Positions 1-9,880 of a stretch of DNA of 64,000 nt are shown piece after piece. The position numbers were made by a program, and so were the translations under genes. Source of the stretch: an uncultured Saprospirales bacterium (GTDB lineage Bacteria > Bacteroidota > Bacteroidia > Chitinophagales > Saprospiraceae); contig CALAZP010000072.1 of the NCBI GenBank assembly GCA_937926355.1, positions 3,842 to 67,841 on the forward strand, in the 5' to 3' direction. Within the stretch, counting starts at the first letter, position 1. Each line of letters starts with the position of its first letter. The notes under the pieces were generated by a model. That model ran no database searches. It saw nothing but the letters and a program-made list of their open reading frames with translations, and was not told the DNA's origin.

Positions 1-547
1 CTATATTTTTTTCGAGAAGTGAGATGTTTTCTCGTAACAAAATCGCTGGCAAAAATGCATCTGTCACCGATTCTTTAACCTGTTTGACTTTAGTATCATA
101 TTCATTTAAGGCGTATTTTTTATAGGCTCTAGCTGCTTGAAGGCCAACAAAATAGGTCCCATCAAATAAAACGGTTTCCGCAGAAATCGTAGGGCTGAAA
201 TTATTTTTCAGAAAAAAAGACGCCTCGCGATTGACCTCCTGACCTGGATTTAAACTTTGAATTAAAAGCACAAACGGCTCGGGTAATGGTTGTTTGGGCA
301 CCTGAAAATATTGTTGAAAATTAACATTAGCGCTAATTTGAGGAAGGCCCCAAGCCCTTCTTTCAATAATTAAATATTCTGCATCTACTATTTCTAGTTT
401 AGCATTCTTTATTTCGGTATTCTCTTGAAGCGCTAGCGCAATTGCTTCCTCTAAAGTAAAAGTTGGCGAATCCTGTGCCTTCAATTGCCCTGAAAAAAAA
501 AGGACAACATACGGTACCAATAGAGCATAAAAAATAAGCCGGTGCAT
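1..547 (-). CDS. TolC-family outer membrane efflux protein, N-terminal part (cut by window edge)
   Basis: An open frame runs leftward from an ATG at 547 to the window edge, giving about 182 codons with no stop. The start reads MHRLIFYALLVPYVVLFF, a signal peptide, and the mature part begins with FTLEEAIALALQENTEI, the opening typical of TolC/OEP proteins. These form the outer-membrane channel of tripartite efflux or secretion systems. The gene starts 20 bp after the TetR gene at 568-1182 on the same strand, so a regulator-efflux operon is likely. The adaptor and inner-membrane pump would lie left of the window. The family call is firm, the substrate unknown. Confidence 0.85.
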   Translation of the reverse strand, partial: MHRLIFYALLVPYVVLFFSGQLKAQDSPTFTLEEAIALALQENTEIKNAKLEIVDAEYLIIERRAWGLPQISANVNFQQYFQVPKQPLPEPFVLLIQSLNPGQEVNREASFFLKNNFSPTISAETVLFDGTYFVGLQAARAYKKYALNEYDTKVKQVKESVTDAFLPAILLRENISLLEKNI

Positions 548-567
548 TGATTTAATATTTAATGTGT

Positions 568-1182
568 TTAATTCTTTAATAATTCCTCCATTTTTTGATT
601 GAATACTTCCAAACCCTTTTCAGTAACAATTCCTCTTAAATGGCATTCAATAGCTTGAAGGGGTACCTGGTTAAAATTGGAAAAATTCCTAGGAAATAAT
701 CTTTCGTCCATTATCGCTAAAGATTGTCCCAAATGTATTCTAGCAACAATTTCTGGATTGATATTCTTTCTGTATAAATCTTGAGAAATTCCCTTTTTAA
801 GATTCTTAATCAAAACCTCAAGCATGTATTTTTGATGCAGAGACTCAATGGAATTCCAAGTGTTTTTATGGTATTTTTTAAGGTCAAAAATGGTGCTCTT
901 TGAAAGTTTCTTAAGGATATCAATCTTTCTTTGAGCTATCAATAGTAATTCTTCAATAGCATCAGTAGACTGAGAAGTCGTCTGTTCAAGGATTTCTTTT
1001 TCTTTTTGAATCTGAACGGTAAAAATTTTTTCAATCAGCTCATTCTTATTACAAATGGCTTGGTAAAGGGTTTTCTTAGAAATACCTAACTCTGAGGATA
1101 GGTCATCCATAGAAACACTTTTGATTCCAAACTTTGTAAAAAGTTCGAACGCTTTGTCCAGAATTTGAACTTTTAAATCCAA
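568..1182 (-). CDS. TetR/AcrR-family transcriptional regulator
   Basis: The protein has 204 residues with a TetR-type helix-turn-helix at about residues 8-55 (MDDLSSELGISKKTLYQ) and a helical C-terminal ligand and dimerisation region. The start is a TTG at 1182. The preceding in-frame codons are a stop and ACA, and the next ATG would cut into the DNA-binding domain, so TTG is the only sensible choice. It is the first gene of a run leading into a TolC-type channel 20 bp downstream. By analogy with similar loci it probably represses that efflux operon in response to a small molecule. The inducer cannot be read from sequence. Confidence 0.88.
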   Translation of the reverse strand: MDLKVQILDKAFELFTKFGIKSVSMDDLSSELGISKKTLYQAICNKNELIEKIFTVQIQKEKEILEQTTSQSTDAIEELLLIAQRKIDILKKLSKSTIFDLKKYHKNTWNSIESLHQKYMLEVLIKNLKKGISQDLYRKNINPEIVARIHLGQSLAIMDERLFPRNFSNFNQVPLQAIECHLRGIVTEKGLEVFNQKMEELLKN

Positions 1183-1279
1183 TGTTTATTTGTTGGGTTA
1201 ATCCCTCGTAAACCTAGAAAACTTTTAATTGTTTCAAAGTTTCCCAAGTTTTTTACAGAGTTTAGACTAATGCAAGATT

Positions 1280-1864
1280 TTAACCGATAAAATCTTCCCA
1301 ATCTTTAGGGGTATCAATATCTATAGCAGCTTCGTCTAACGGAAGAGTAAACACCTCGTTTGATCTTTCATGGAATAAATTTCTCGCCCCTTGATCTCCT
1401 TTAAATTGCTTTAAAATATCTAACCAGTGGGGAGGGAAAACAGCTGGAACTCCCTTTATTTTTTTATAAAAAGAACATATACAATACTGCCCATTCTTTT
1501 GGTAAAAGGTTTCAATGAGGCTGGTCAAATGAATTTTTTGAATAGCCAACTGATCAGCTAACAATATAATGATTCCATCTGGGTTCTTTTTTTCTGCAGC
1601 ATGGACACCAACAGCAATTGAACTGCCCATACCATTTTGCCAATTGGAATTATAGATACAATTAACTGAATAATTTAAAAGTTTAGCCTCTATCTCTTTC
1701 TGGTAGGCTCCTGTTACCACTACAGTATGGGTATTGGGTAGAGATGTGGTTAATTCAACCATTTTTTCTATAACTGTTTTCCCCTTATATGGAAGCAACT
1801 GTTTAGGGACTCCCATACGGCTGGCTTTACCAGCTGCAAGTATGATATTGACCAAATTTCCCAT
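1280..1864 (-). CDS. MobA/MocA-like nucleotidyltransferase
   Basis: The 194-residue protein opens with the NTP-transferase loop LAAGKASRMGVPKQLLPYKG (residues about 9-28) and carries the acidic metal-binding pattern LLADQ near residue 102. This is the fold of molybdenum cofactor cytidylyl- and guanylyltransferases (MocA/MobA) and related sugar-phosphate nucleotidyltransferases. The length suits the MocA-like group. No molybdenum cofactor or xanthine dehydrogenase genes lie in the window, so the substrate is open. It is divergent from the transporter at 1901, with only 36 bp between the two starts. Confidence 0.78.
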   Translation of the reverse strand: MGNLVNIILAAGKASRMGVPKQLLPYKGKTVIEKMVELTTSLPNTHTVVVTGAYQKEIEAKLLNYSVNCIYNSNWQNGMGSSIAVGVHAAEKKNPDGIIILLADQLAIQKIHLTSLIETFYQKNGQYCICSFYKKIKGVPAVFPPHWLDILKQFKGDQGARNLFHERSNEVFTLPLDEAAIDIDTPKDWEDFIG

Positions 1865-1900
1865 CAGTTTAATTATCTTGGTTCAAAATAAGGATTTGTT

Positions 1901-3220
1901 ATGAAGGAGCAGCATCTAATTCCACATCTGAATCCAGCAACAGGGATTCTCATTAATAATAAGAAAACCATTACTGCCTGGTCTTTCTATGATTGGGCCA
2001 ATTCAGCCTTTGCACTGGTTATCACTGTAGCGATATTTCCTTCTTACTTTATTTCTGTTACGGAAGCAACTATTCCATTATGGGGCTGGCAAATTGCTAA
2101 TAGTGCTCTATATGCTTATGCTATTTCATTTTCCTATTTAGTCATTGCCCTACTTTCTCCACTGCTTTCAGGAATAGCAGATTCAGGTGGTCGAAGAATG
2201 TTTTTTCTAAGGACTTTTACTGTTTTGGGTAGCTCTTCTTGTATAGCTCTATTCTTCTTTACAGGTATGGACAATATATGGTTTGGTACCACAGCATTTA
2301 TATTGGCCTTAATAGGATTCTCAGGCGGATTGGTATTTTACAATTCTTATTTACACGATATAGTGAGTTCCGACCATTATGATCAAACCAGTGCTAAGGG
2401 GTATGCCTATGGGTATATCGGAAGTGTAATTTTGTTAATCATTAATCTAGCTATTATTCTAAACTTTGAATATTTTGGATTAAAGAGTGTCCAAATTGCT
2501 ACCAGGTTTTCTTTCTTAATGGTGGGCCTTTGGTGGATTGGATTTGCATTAATCCCCTTTTCCAAATTACCCAGAGATTCCAATATACCATTTAAAAGAG
2601 AGTTTTTAAAGCGAGGAACCAGAGAACTTAAAAAGGTTTGGAAGGAGGTAAAACCCAGAAGGGATATAAAGGTCTTTCTGCTTTCCTTCTTCTTTTACAG
2701 TGCTGGTGTTCAAACCGTTTTATTTCTAGCCGCTACTTTTGCCGAAAAAGAATTAGCATTTGGTACGAGTCAACTAATAACGGTTATTTTGGTTTTACAG
2801 ATTCTAGGAATTGCAGGAGGTTATTTATTTGCCTTTCTCTCCAAAAAAATGGGCAATATTAATGCGATTTTACTTATGTTATTTACTTGGATGTCTGTTT
2901 GTTTCGCCGCATCCTTTGTTTACGATCAGTTTTATTTTTATATCATGTCCGGTTTCGTAGGATTACTCATGGGAGGAATTCAAGCTCTTTCTCGTTCGAC
3001 CTATGCCAAATTAGTACCAGATGAAACGAAAGATGTTACCTCCTATTTTAGTTTTTACGATGTTTTAGAGAAAATAGCCATTGTATTGGGTACTTTTATC
3101 TTTGGCTTTATTGACCAAATATTTGGTAATATGAGAATCAGTATTTTATTCTTAGCCATTTTTTTTGTTGTTGGAATGATTCTTTTATTTAAATTAAAGA
3201 AGGAAAGAATTGCTTTATGA
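1901..3220 (+). CDS. UMF1/Atg22-like major facilitator transporter
   Basis: The protein has 439 residues with about twelve hydrophobic segments. Near the N-terminus it shows AWSFYDWANSAFALVI, the recognisable opening of the UMF1 (vacuole effluxer Atg22-like) branch of the major facilitator superfamily. In yeast Atg22 exports amino acids from the vacuole. Bacterial members sit in the inner membrane and their substrates are mostly unknown. The stop overlaps the start of the HAD phosphatase gene by ATGA, so the two are translationally coupled and probably act in one process, perhaps export or salvage of a metabolite. Confidence 0.85.
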   Translation: MKEQHLIPHLNPATGILINNKKTITAWSFYDWANSAFALVITVAIFPSYFISVTEATIPLWGWQIANSALYAYAISFSYLVIALLSPLLSGIADSGGRRMFFLRTFTVLGSSSCIALFFFTGMDNIWFGTTAFILALIGFSGGLVFYNSYLHDIVSSDHYDQTSAKGYAYGYIGSVILLIINLAIILNFEYFGLKSVQIATRFSFLMVGLWWIGFALIPFSKLPRDSNIPFKREFLKRGTRELKKVWKEVKPRRDIKVFLLSFFFYSAGVQTVLFLAATFAEKELAFGTSQLITVILVLQILGIAGGYLFAFLSKKMGNINAILLMLFTWMSVCFAASFVYDQFYFYIMSGFVGLLMGGIQALSRSTYAKLVPDETKDVTSYFSFYDVLEKIAIVLGTFIFGFIDQIFGNMRISILFLAIFFVVGMILLFKLKKERIAL

Positions 3221-3828
3221 AGCATATAGACACTGTAGTATTTGACTTAGGAGGGGTTCTCATTGACTGGAATCCACTATACCTGTATACCAAAATTTTT
3301 GGCAATCCAAAAAAAGCGCAGTCTTTCATTGATGAAGTTTGCACCTTAGATTGGAATGAACAGCAAGATGGAGGCAGGACTATAAAAGAGGGCACTCAAT
3401 GGCTCATTTCGAAACATCCTCAATATACACAGGAGATAAAAGCTTATTACGACCGTTGGGAAGAAATGTTAAGTGGCCCAATTTGGGGTTCTGTTGAAAT
3501 TCTAAATCAATTATATGAGAATAAAAAGCACAGGCTTTACGCTTTGACCAATTGGTCTGCTGAAACCTGGCCAACCGCTTTGAAGTTATTCGATTTTCTG
3601 CAACATTTCGAAGGGGTCTTAGTTTCAGGACAAGAAGGACTCAAAAAGCCTGACTACAAAATCTATCGACTCCTTTTTGATAAATTTGACATCGTTCCTG
3701 ATAAAGCTGTATTTATAGACGATAACTTAAGAAATATAAAAGCAGCCGAAGAAGTAGGTTTGAACACCATACACTTTAAAGACCCTGTCGATTTAAAAGA
3801 AAAACTATCGGGACTGCAAATTATATAG
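3217..3828 (+). CDS. HAD-superfamily hydrolase (subfamily IA phosphatase)
   Basis: The 203-residue protein has all four HAD motifs. Motif I is VVFDLGGVLIDW (nucleophile Asp in FDLGG), motif II is LTNWS, the motif III lysine lies in GLKKPDYKIY and motif IV is VFIDDNLRNI. The FDLGGV form and the small helical cap between motifs I and II point to the YihX-like group, which dephosphorylates sugar phosphates such as glucose 1-phosphate. It overlaps the upstream transporter gene by 4 bp. The true substrate cannot be assigned from sequence. Confidence 0.87.
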   Translation: MKHIDTVVFDLGGVLIDWNPLYLYTKIFGNPKKAQSFIDEVCTLDWNEQQDGGRTIKEGTQWLISKHPQYTQEIKAYYDRWEEMLSGPIWGSVEILNQLYENKKHRLYALTNWSAETWPTALKLFDFLQHFEGVLVSGQEGLKKPDYKIYRLLFDKFDIVPDKAVFIDDNLRNIKAAEEVGLNTIHFKDPVDLKEKLSGLQII

Positions 3829-3877
3829 CACTTCCAAAATTTACTTTTTGTATTATTGCAAAAAAAATATTGGCTCC

Positions 3878-4033
3878 ATGGACACATCTAACAAATCTAA
3901 CCTAATGGATTGGGTTTTATTCCTAGCTTCTACTATTGTTTTGGTATTAATGTTGATTTATGTGAATGAATGGTTTTGGTTGGCGCTTCCATTTTCCCTT
4001 ACCTACTTGGTAAAGGCCTTAAGAGTAATGTAG
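3878..4033 (+). CDS. small two-helix membrane protein, unknown function
   Basis: A 51-residue frame starts at the ATG at 3878 (MDTSNKSNLMDW). A longer frame from a TTG at 3848 adds ten residues of doubtful value. It has two hydrophobic stretches, at about residues 9-29 (WVLFLASTIVLVLMLIYV) and 32-46 (WFWLALPFSLTYLV), separated by a short NEW turn. The stop directly abuts the dnaE stop on the other strand. I do not recognise the family. Hydrophobicity and position after the HAD gene support a real product, but evidence is thin. Confidence 0.55.
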   Translation: MDTSNKSNLMDWVLFLASTIVLVLMLIYVNEWFWLALPFSLTYLVKALRVM

Positions 4034-7000
4034 TTAAGATTCTAATACATAATCTAATTTCAAATTTTCTAGTGCTTCGATAAACTCGCTATCTGCTAAT
4101 ACTTTCTTAGTGTTAGAAATCATTCTTAGTGGTTCGTTTAGACCTGGTTCAAATAATTCAAATTTGAGAAAATGAGGCCCTGGCTTTTTAGAGGCAACAT
4201 CTTTGATTTTATTAAGTAAACTATCGTCTAAAAACTGCATGGGTATTTTTATTGAAATTCCTATAGTTTTTTCCCTCCCAATAGATTCCAAAAGTCGCAT
4301 ATCCACAATTTTAAATTCCAATCCATCACCTTTCCATCCTTTTTGAAATTTTCCCTTCAGGTACAGGGCCTTACCCAACTCCATTAGATGTTTGAATTTT
4401 TGATAATCCTCTCCAAAAATCCTGAATTCTTTTCCACTCTGAAAATCTTGAATTTCAAAGAAAGCAAATCCATTTCCATTTTTACTAACCCTATGGTTAA
4501 CTTCTGTTACTAGTCCCGCTATTGAAATTAGACCTCTAAATGCATTTTGCTCCATTTGTTCGATTCCACAAGTAGTGTGGTGCTTGATTTCAGCCCTATA
4601 GATATCCAAAGGATGACCACTGATATATATGCCAGTAACTTCTTTTTCTCTATTGAGTTGTTCCACCAAACTCCAGGGAGGGGTATCCGGAAAATTAGGT
4701 TCTGGGATCATCACTTCTGTAGAATCTCCAAAAAGTGAAATAGACGCTTCAGCTTTTTGATTTTGATAAGCCTGCCCGTATTTTAATCCATGTTCTAGAA
4801 GTGAATCATATTTTTCCGACGGAGCGAAATACACAGCTCTGTGAATATTATTAAAACAATCAAAAGCACCTCCTAATACCAAACTTTCAACTACTTTTTT
4901 ATTCACTGCCTTGAGGCTAAGCCTTCTCATCAAATCAAAAAAACTATTGAAAAATCCATTAGTATTCCTCTCCTCTAAAATTTCTGAAACTGGTCCCTCT
5001 CCTACACCCTTTAGAGCGGAGAGACCAAACCTAATTTTCCCAGCTTTATTGACACTAAAATCTGATTGACTTTCATTAATATCGGGTCCTAATACTTCAA
5101 TACCCATTCGTTTGCATTCTCTCAAGAAAAAGGTCACTTTTGATATGTCGTTCTTATTATGAGTAAGAACTGAAGCCATAAAGGCACCTGGAAAATGCGA
5201 TTTAAGATATGCCGTTTGAAAGGCTATAAAAGCATAACATGTAGAATGTGATTTATTAAATGCATAGGAAGCAAATGCCTCCCAATCCTTCCAAATTTTT
5301 TGTAGGGTCTTTTCAGGATGACCCTTTGCCTTTCCCCCTTCCAAAAACTTGGGATATAGCTGATCAATTAAGTCCCGCTTTTTCTTTCCCATTGCCTTTC
5401 TAAGGACATCCGCTTCCCCTTTAGTAAAACCAGCTAATTTTTGAGATAACAGCATTACCTGTTCTTGATATACCGTTATCCCATAGGTTTCACTGAGGTA
5501 TTCTTCCATAGCTGGAAGATCATACTCAATGGCCTCTCTTCCATGTTTTCTAGCTATAAAATTAGGAATATATTCCAATGGCCCCGGGCGATATAATGCA
5601 TTCATAGCGATGAGATCCTCAAAGGCTGTAGGCATCAAATCTTTTAGATACTTTTGCATCCCACCACTTTCATATTGAAAAATACCAACGGTATCTCCTC
5701 TTTGGAAAAGTTCGTAAGTCCTTTCATCATCAAGGGGGATTTTTTCAATATCAATTACTGTTCCATATACCTCCTCAACAATTCTAACCGCATCTTTTAT
5801 AATAGTGAGGGTTTTCAACCCCAAAAAATCCATTTTTAAAAGGCCAGCTGATTCAGCGACACTATTATCAAATTGAGTGACTAAAATATCAGACCCCTTA
5901 TCAATTTTGACTGGAACGTATTTTGTTATTTCATCAGGAGTAATAACTACCCCACAAGCGTGGATTCCAGTATTCCGAACGGATCCTTCCAATTTCTTGG
6001 CCGTTCGAATCATGTCTCCTATGGCATCCTTGTTTTCCGATAATTTTCTGAATTGATAAGTTTTTTCTACCTCCTCCTGGTTGAGTACACTTTTTAAACC
6101 GGAGTCAATATCTTTTTCGGCTAATACATTTTGGAGATTGGCTTTTAAATGAGTAGGAAAAGTTTTAGCTACCCTATCCACTTCTGATAAAGGAATGTTC
6201 ATCACTCTTCCAACGTCCCTTAAACTCATTTTAGCGGCCATAGTACCATAAGTCACAATTTGTGCTACTTGGTTTTTACCGTATTTTTCAATGACATAAT
6301 CCAATATTTTTTGCCTTCCCTCATCATCAAAGTCAATATCTATATCAGGCATAGAAATGCGTTCAGGGTTGAGAAAACGCTCGAAAAGTAAATCGTATTT
6401 GATTGGATCTACATTAGTAATACCAAGGCAATATGCTACCGCAGATCCTGCTGCGGAACCTCTTCCCGGTCCCACTGCAACCCCCATTTTTCTAGCCGTA
6501 TTGGTGAAATCCTGCACAATTAAAAAATATCCTGCATACCCTGATTTTTCTATTACCTCTAACTCAAAATCTATTCTTTCCTTAACCTGCAGAGCGCCAT
6601 CCCCATATCGAGCTTTTGCCCCTTCATAAGTTAAATGTCTGAGGTAATCTTCTTGATTTACAAAATTAGAGGGAATAGGAAAGGCGGGCAAAAGAACATC
6701 TCGCTCCAAATTTAAATCCTCAATCTTATCATAGATCTCCAAAGTATTGTCCAATGCTTCGGGAATATCCTCAAAAACATCGTTCATCTCCTGCTTGGTT
6801 TTTAGAAAAAAATCTGAGCTGGGAAACTTAAATCGGGAGGTTTCTTCTATATGACTATTGGTATTAACACAAAGTAGAATATCATGCGGTTTCCAATCTT
6901 CTTCTTCTACGTAGTGGGCATCATTGGTTGCAATGATGGGAAGTTCGTATTTTTTGGCGAGTTTGATTAACTCTTGATTAACATCCTCTTGACTCACCCC

Positions 7001-7570
7001 CAATCCGTCAATATTCAGTAAACCTTTATGTCTTTGAAGTTCCACATAATAATCCTTCCCAAAAAGGTCCAACCACCATCTTAGTTTTTTCTCTGCCTCT
7101 TCGTACTTCCCATTGAGCAAAGCCTGAGGAATTTCAGCTCCTATACAGCAACTAGTTGCAATTAATCCTTCGTGATATTTTTCAATTAATTCCTTATCAA
7201 TTCGGGGGTACTTCCCGTACAAACCTTCAATAAATCCCAAAGAGCAAAGTTTGGATAAATTCTCATATCCCTTTTGATTTTTGGCTAATAAGAGTTGGTG
7301 ATACCTAATATCTTGCTCTCCATTGGCACGAGAAAAGGTTTGTCGATGCCTATCCTCTACTAAATAAAATTCACAACCGATAATAGGCTTTAAACCATGT
7401 TTGTGTGCTTCTGAGACAAACTTGAATGCGCCAAACATATTGCCATGATCAGTTAAAGCTACCCCTTTTTGGCCATCTGATTGTGCCTTTTTCATCATGG
7501 TGACAATGTCCGAGGCTCCGTCTAATAAAGAATATTGGGTATGACAATGCAAATGGACGAAATCAGCCAT
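4034..7570 (-). CDS. dnaE: DNA polymerase III alpha subunit
   Basis: The replicative polymerase catalytic subunit has 1178 residues, close to the usual length of about 1160. The N-terminal PHP domain starts with VHLHCHTQYSLLDGASD. The C-family palm carries PDIDIDFDDEGR near residue 405 with catalytic aspartates, and the third carboxylate region is MDFLGLKTL. A tandem helix-hairpin-helix region and an OB-fold follow towards the C-terminus. The start lies only 10 bp downstream of the glpF stop on the same strand, so transcription from the glycerol operon may read into dnaE. I did not identify a separate promoter in the short gap. Confidence 0.97.
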   Translation of the reverse strand: MADFVHLHCHTQYSLLDGASDIVTMMKKAQSDGQKGVALTDHGNMFGAFKFVSEAHKHGLKPIIGCEFYLVEDRHRQTFSRANGEQDIRYHQLLLAKNQKGYENLSKLCSLGFIEGLYGKYPRIDKELIEKYHEGLIATSCCIGAEIPQALLNGKYEEAEKKLRWWLDLFGKDYYVELQRHKGLLNIDGLGVSQEDVNQELIKLAKKYELPIIATNDAHYVEEEDWKPHDILLCVNTNSHIEETSRFKFPSSDFFLKTKQEMNDVFEDIPEALDNTLEIYDKIEDLNLERDVLLPAFPIPSNFVNQEDYLRHLTYEGAKARYGDGALQVKERIDFELEVIEKSGYAGYFLIVQDFTNTARKMGVAVGPGRGSAAGSAVAYCLGITNVDPIKYDLLFERFLNPERISMPDIDIDFDDEGRQKILDYVIEKYGKNQVAQIVTYGTMAAKMSLRDVGRVMNIPLSEVDRVAKTFPTHLKANLQNVLAEKDIDSGLKSVLNQEEVEKTYQFRKLSENKDAIGDMIRTAKKLEGSVRNTGIHACGVVITPDEITKYVPVKIDKGSDILVTQFDNSVAESAGLLKMDFLGLKTLTIIKDAVRIVEEVYGTVIDIEKIPLDDERTYELFQRGDTVGIFQYESGGMQKYLKDLMPTAFEDLIAMNALYRPGPLEYIPNFIARKHGREAIEYDLPAMEEYLSETYGITVYQEQVMLLSQKLAGFTKGEADVLRKAMGKKKRDLIDQLYPKFLEGGKAKGHPEKTLQKIWKDWEAFASYAFNKSHSTCYAFIAFQTAYLKSHFPGAFMASVLTHNKNDISKVTFFLRECKRMGIEVLGPDINESQSDFSVNKAGKIRFGLSALKGVGEGPVSEILEERNTNGFFNSFFDLMRRLSLKAVNKKVVESLVLGGAFDCFNNIHRAVYFAPSEKYDSLLEHGLKYGQAYQNQKAEASISLFGDSTEVMIPEPNFPDTPPWSLVEQLNREKEVTGIYISGHPLDIYRAEIKHHTTCGIEQMEQNAFRGLISIAGLVTEVNHRVSKNGNGFAFFEIQDFQSGKEFRIFGEDYQKFKHLMELGKALYLKGKFQKGWKGDGLEFKIVDMRLLESIGREKTIGISIKIPMQFLDDSLLNKIKDVASKKPGPHFLKFELFEPGLNEPLRMISNTKKVLADSEFIEALENLKLDYVLES

Positions 7571-7580
7571 TAGGTTTATT

Positions 7581-8321
7581 TTACATTAATATTCGGTAAA
7601 CTAAAGCAGCAATAACAGCACCGGTCACAGGGCCTAGTACAGGTATCCAGGCATATTTCCAATCTGCATTAGCTTTGGTTTTTCTAGGAATTAAAGCAAA
7701 TACAATTCTAGGTCCCAAATCTCTGGCTGGATTAATTGCATATCCAGTAGTTCCTCCCAAAGATAACCCAATAACCCAAACTAACAATCCAACTGGAAGG
7801 GCGTCTAAAGCTCCTATTCCATAGGAACTAATTGTCATTCCTTCAATTTCAATATTAGGCCCAGCTATGTAAAAAACACCAAAAACCAAAATAAAGGTCC
7901 CCAAAGCTTCGCTAAAAAAATTGTTTTTATAATTTCTAATCGCTGGACCTGTGCAAAAAGTTCCCTTTACTGCGCCTTCATCAGAAGTTGCTCTGTAATG
8001 GTCGATATAAAATAAATAAACCAGCCAAGCTCCTAACATGGCTCCTGATAATTGAGCTACTATATAACCAGGTAATAACTGTGCGCTAAACTTCCCAATC
8101 AATGTTAACCCGATAGTAACTGCCGGATTAAGATGGGCACCACTAAATTGCCCAGTTATAAATACTGCAGTAAATACTGCGAGTCCCCAAGCTGTGGAAA
8201 TAATCATCCAACCCGGATTCCCAAACCCAATGGTATTCTTTAAACTGACATTAGCAACGACGCCACCACCCAGCAAAATGAGAATGGCTGTGCCTAAAAA
8301 TTCTGCAATTAAAGCACTCAT
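7581..8321 (-). CDS. glpF: glycerol uptake facilitator (aquaglyceroporin, MIP family)
   Basis: The protein has 246 residues with six membrane helices and two half-helices carrying the NPA-type motifs: HLNPAV (NPA at 65-67) and INPARDLGP (NPAR at 197-200). The aspartate directly after the second NPAR (D201) is the mark of glycerol-conducting members as opposed to pure water channels. It passes glycerol by facilitated diffusion through the inner membrane. The start overlaps the glpD stop by ATGA, and glpK lies upstream, which supports the glycerol assignment. Confidence 0.93.
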   Translation of the reverse strand: MSALIAEFLGTAILILLGGGVVANVSLKNTIGFGNPGWMIISTAWGLAVFTAVFITGQFSGAHLNPAVTIGLTLIGKFSAQLLPGYIVAQLSGAMLGAWLVYLFYIDHYRATSDEGAVKGTFCTGPAIRNYKNNFFSEALGTFILVFGVFYIAGPNIEIEGMTISSYGIGALDALPVGLLVWVIGLSLGGTTGYAINPARDLGPRIVFALIPRKTKANADWKYAWIPVLGPVTGAVIAALVYRILM

Positions 8322-9880
8322 AATTGATAATTTTTTGCAATTGACTTAAAATTTGAAAGTTGTAAAGCCATCCAATCTTCATCTTTCCCCATTTCTTCAG
8401 CCATTATTTTTGTTACCTTTTCTGCAATTAGAACCGATTTCTTTGCATCGATGAATAGACATCTAGAGCGCCTTGCTAAAACATCCTCTAATGTTACTGC
8501 CATTTCCTCTCTGATGCTCCACAAAATTTGATTTTTAGAAAGTTCAAATCCTTCAATTAAATTAGTATTACCACTAGCGTCATCCGAAGCGTGCTTGATT
8601 TTATCTAGGTCAGAGCCGTATCTAGAAAGAGCTTCTTCTCCAAAAAGATGATCTGTAGAATAGCCCCATAATTTTAAATTTTTGGTTTGACAAGATCTTT
8701 TCTTTCTCTCCATACTCCATCCTACTTGGTCAACTAAATCCTCGGCCATTTGCCTATATGTAGTCCATTTACCACCTAAAAGATTGAACAATCCACTTTC
8801 TGTTTGGGTAATTTTATGACTTCTTGAAACTTCCTTCGTTTTTCTTTTCCCATTTCCAGAAGCTGCCAAAGGCCTTAACCCAACAAAAATACTTTTAACA
8901 TCCTCTTTATTAGGTGTCTTTGCCAGGTAATTAGCCGCATTTTCTAAGATGAAATCGATTTCCTTATTTGTAGCCTTTGGTTCCTCTTCGGTTGCTTCAA
9001 TCGGCAGGTCTGTTGTCCCAACGACCAATGAATTCATCCAGGGAACCGCAAAGAGTACCCTTCCATCAGTCGTTTTGGGAACCATCAGGGCTGTTGAAGA
9101 TTTTAAAAAAGAGGCATCGAAAACTAAGTGTACCCCTTGACTAGGTCTAATAGACGGCTGAGTATCAGGTTGATCAATTTGGATAACCTGGTCTGAAAAT
9201 ACTCCTGTTGCATTTACGACTGCTTTCCCCCTAACTAATTTCTCTTGTCCCGTTAAAACATCCCTAAATCGAATACCAACTATTTTCTCATTTTCCTTTA
9301 CAAAATCAGTCAATTCATGATAATTCAATAAAAAAGCGCCTTGATGAATAGCGGTTTTGGCCAGAGATATAGCCAATCCAGCATCGTCAAATTGCCCATC
9401 GTAGTAAAGGATTCCGCCCTTTAAATGATCTGTTTTTAGATTTGGAAGATAACTTATGGTCTCCCGCTTACCTAATAATTGAGTTTTCCCAAAACCTAGT
9501 TTGCCAGCCAAAAAATCGTATAAAAAGAGACCTATTCCATAGAAATATTTTTGCCAAATTCGGTAAACTGGAATAACAAATGCCTGCTTTTTAACCAACT
9601 GCGGTGCATTCCTGATTAAATATCCCCTTTCACGAAGGGCTTCCAATACCAATTTAATGTCCCCGTTTTGAAGATATCGAACACCTCCATGAACCAATTT
9701 GGTGCTCCTCGAACTGGTTCCTTTTCCAAAATCAAATTTTTCGATTAATAAAGTCTTATATCCCCTATTTGAAGAATCAACCGCAACTCCTAGCCCTGAT
9801 GCACCACCACCTATGATAATTACGTCAAATTCGCCATCAAAACTTTCTAACGCCTTAATTTGAGATTCTCTATTCATCAT
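8318..9880 (-). CDS. glpD: glycerol-3-phosphate dehydrogenase, FAD-dependent
   Basis: The 520-residue protein has the FAD-binding Rossmann motif VIIGGGASGLGVAVDSSNRG at about residues 20-39 and the family signatures SSRSTKLVHGGVRYL and LLGGKWTTYRQMAEDLVD. It oxidises glycerol 3-phosphate to dihydroxyacetone phosphate at the inner membrane and passes electrons to quinone. Its start shares one base with the glpK stop (TAATG) and its stop overlaps the glpF start (ATGA), so the three are a tightly coupled operon. Two ATG codons stand in tandem at the start (MMNRES). Confidence 0.95.
   Translation of the reverse strand: MMNRESQIKALESFDGEFDVIIIGGGASGLGVAVDSSNRGYKTLLIEKFDFGKGTSSRSTKLVHGGVRYLQNGDIKLVLEALRERGYLIRNAPQLVKKQAFVIPVYRIWQKYFYGIGLFLYDFLAGKLGFGKTQLLGKRETISYLPNLKTDHLKGGILYYDGQFDDAGLAISLAKTAIHQGAFLLNYHELTDFVKENEKIVGIRFRDVLTGQEKLVRGKAVVNATGVFSDQVIQIDQPDTQPSIRPSQGVHLVFDASFLKSSTALMVPKTTDGRVLFAVPWMNSLVVGTTDLPIEATEEEPKATNKEIDFILENAANYLAKTPNKEDVKSIFVGLRPLAASGNGKRKTKEVSRSHKITQTESGLFNLLGGKWTTYRQMAEDLVDQVGWSMERKKRSCQTKNLKLWGYSTDHLFGEEALSRYGSDLDKIKHASDDASGNTNLIEGFELSKNQILWSIREEMAVTLEDVLARRSRCLFIDAKKSVLIAEKVTKIMAEEMGKDEDWMALQLSNFKSIAKNYQL

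Noticed and set aside
6357..6629. 90-codon plus-strand frame inside dnaE
   Set aside because: It lies fully antisense to the polymerase catalytic core and has no recognisable features.
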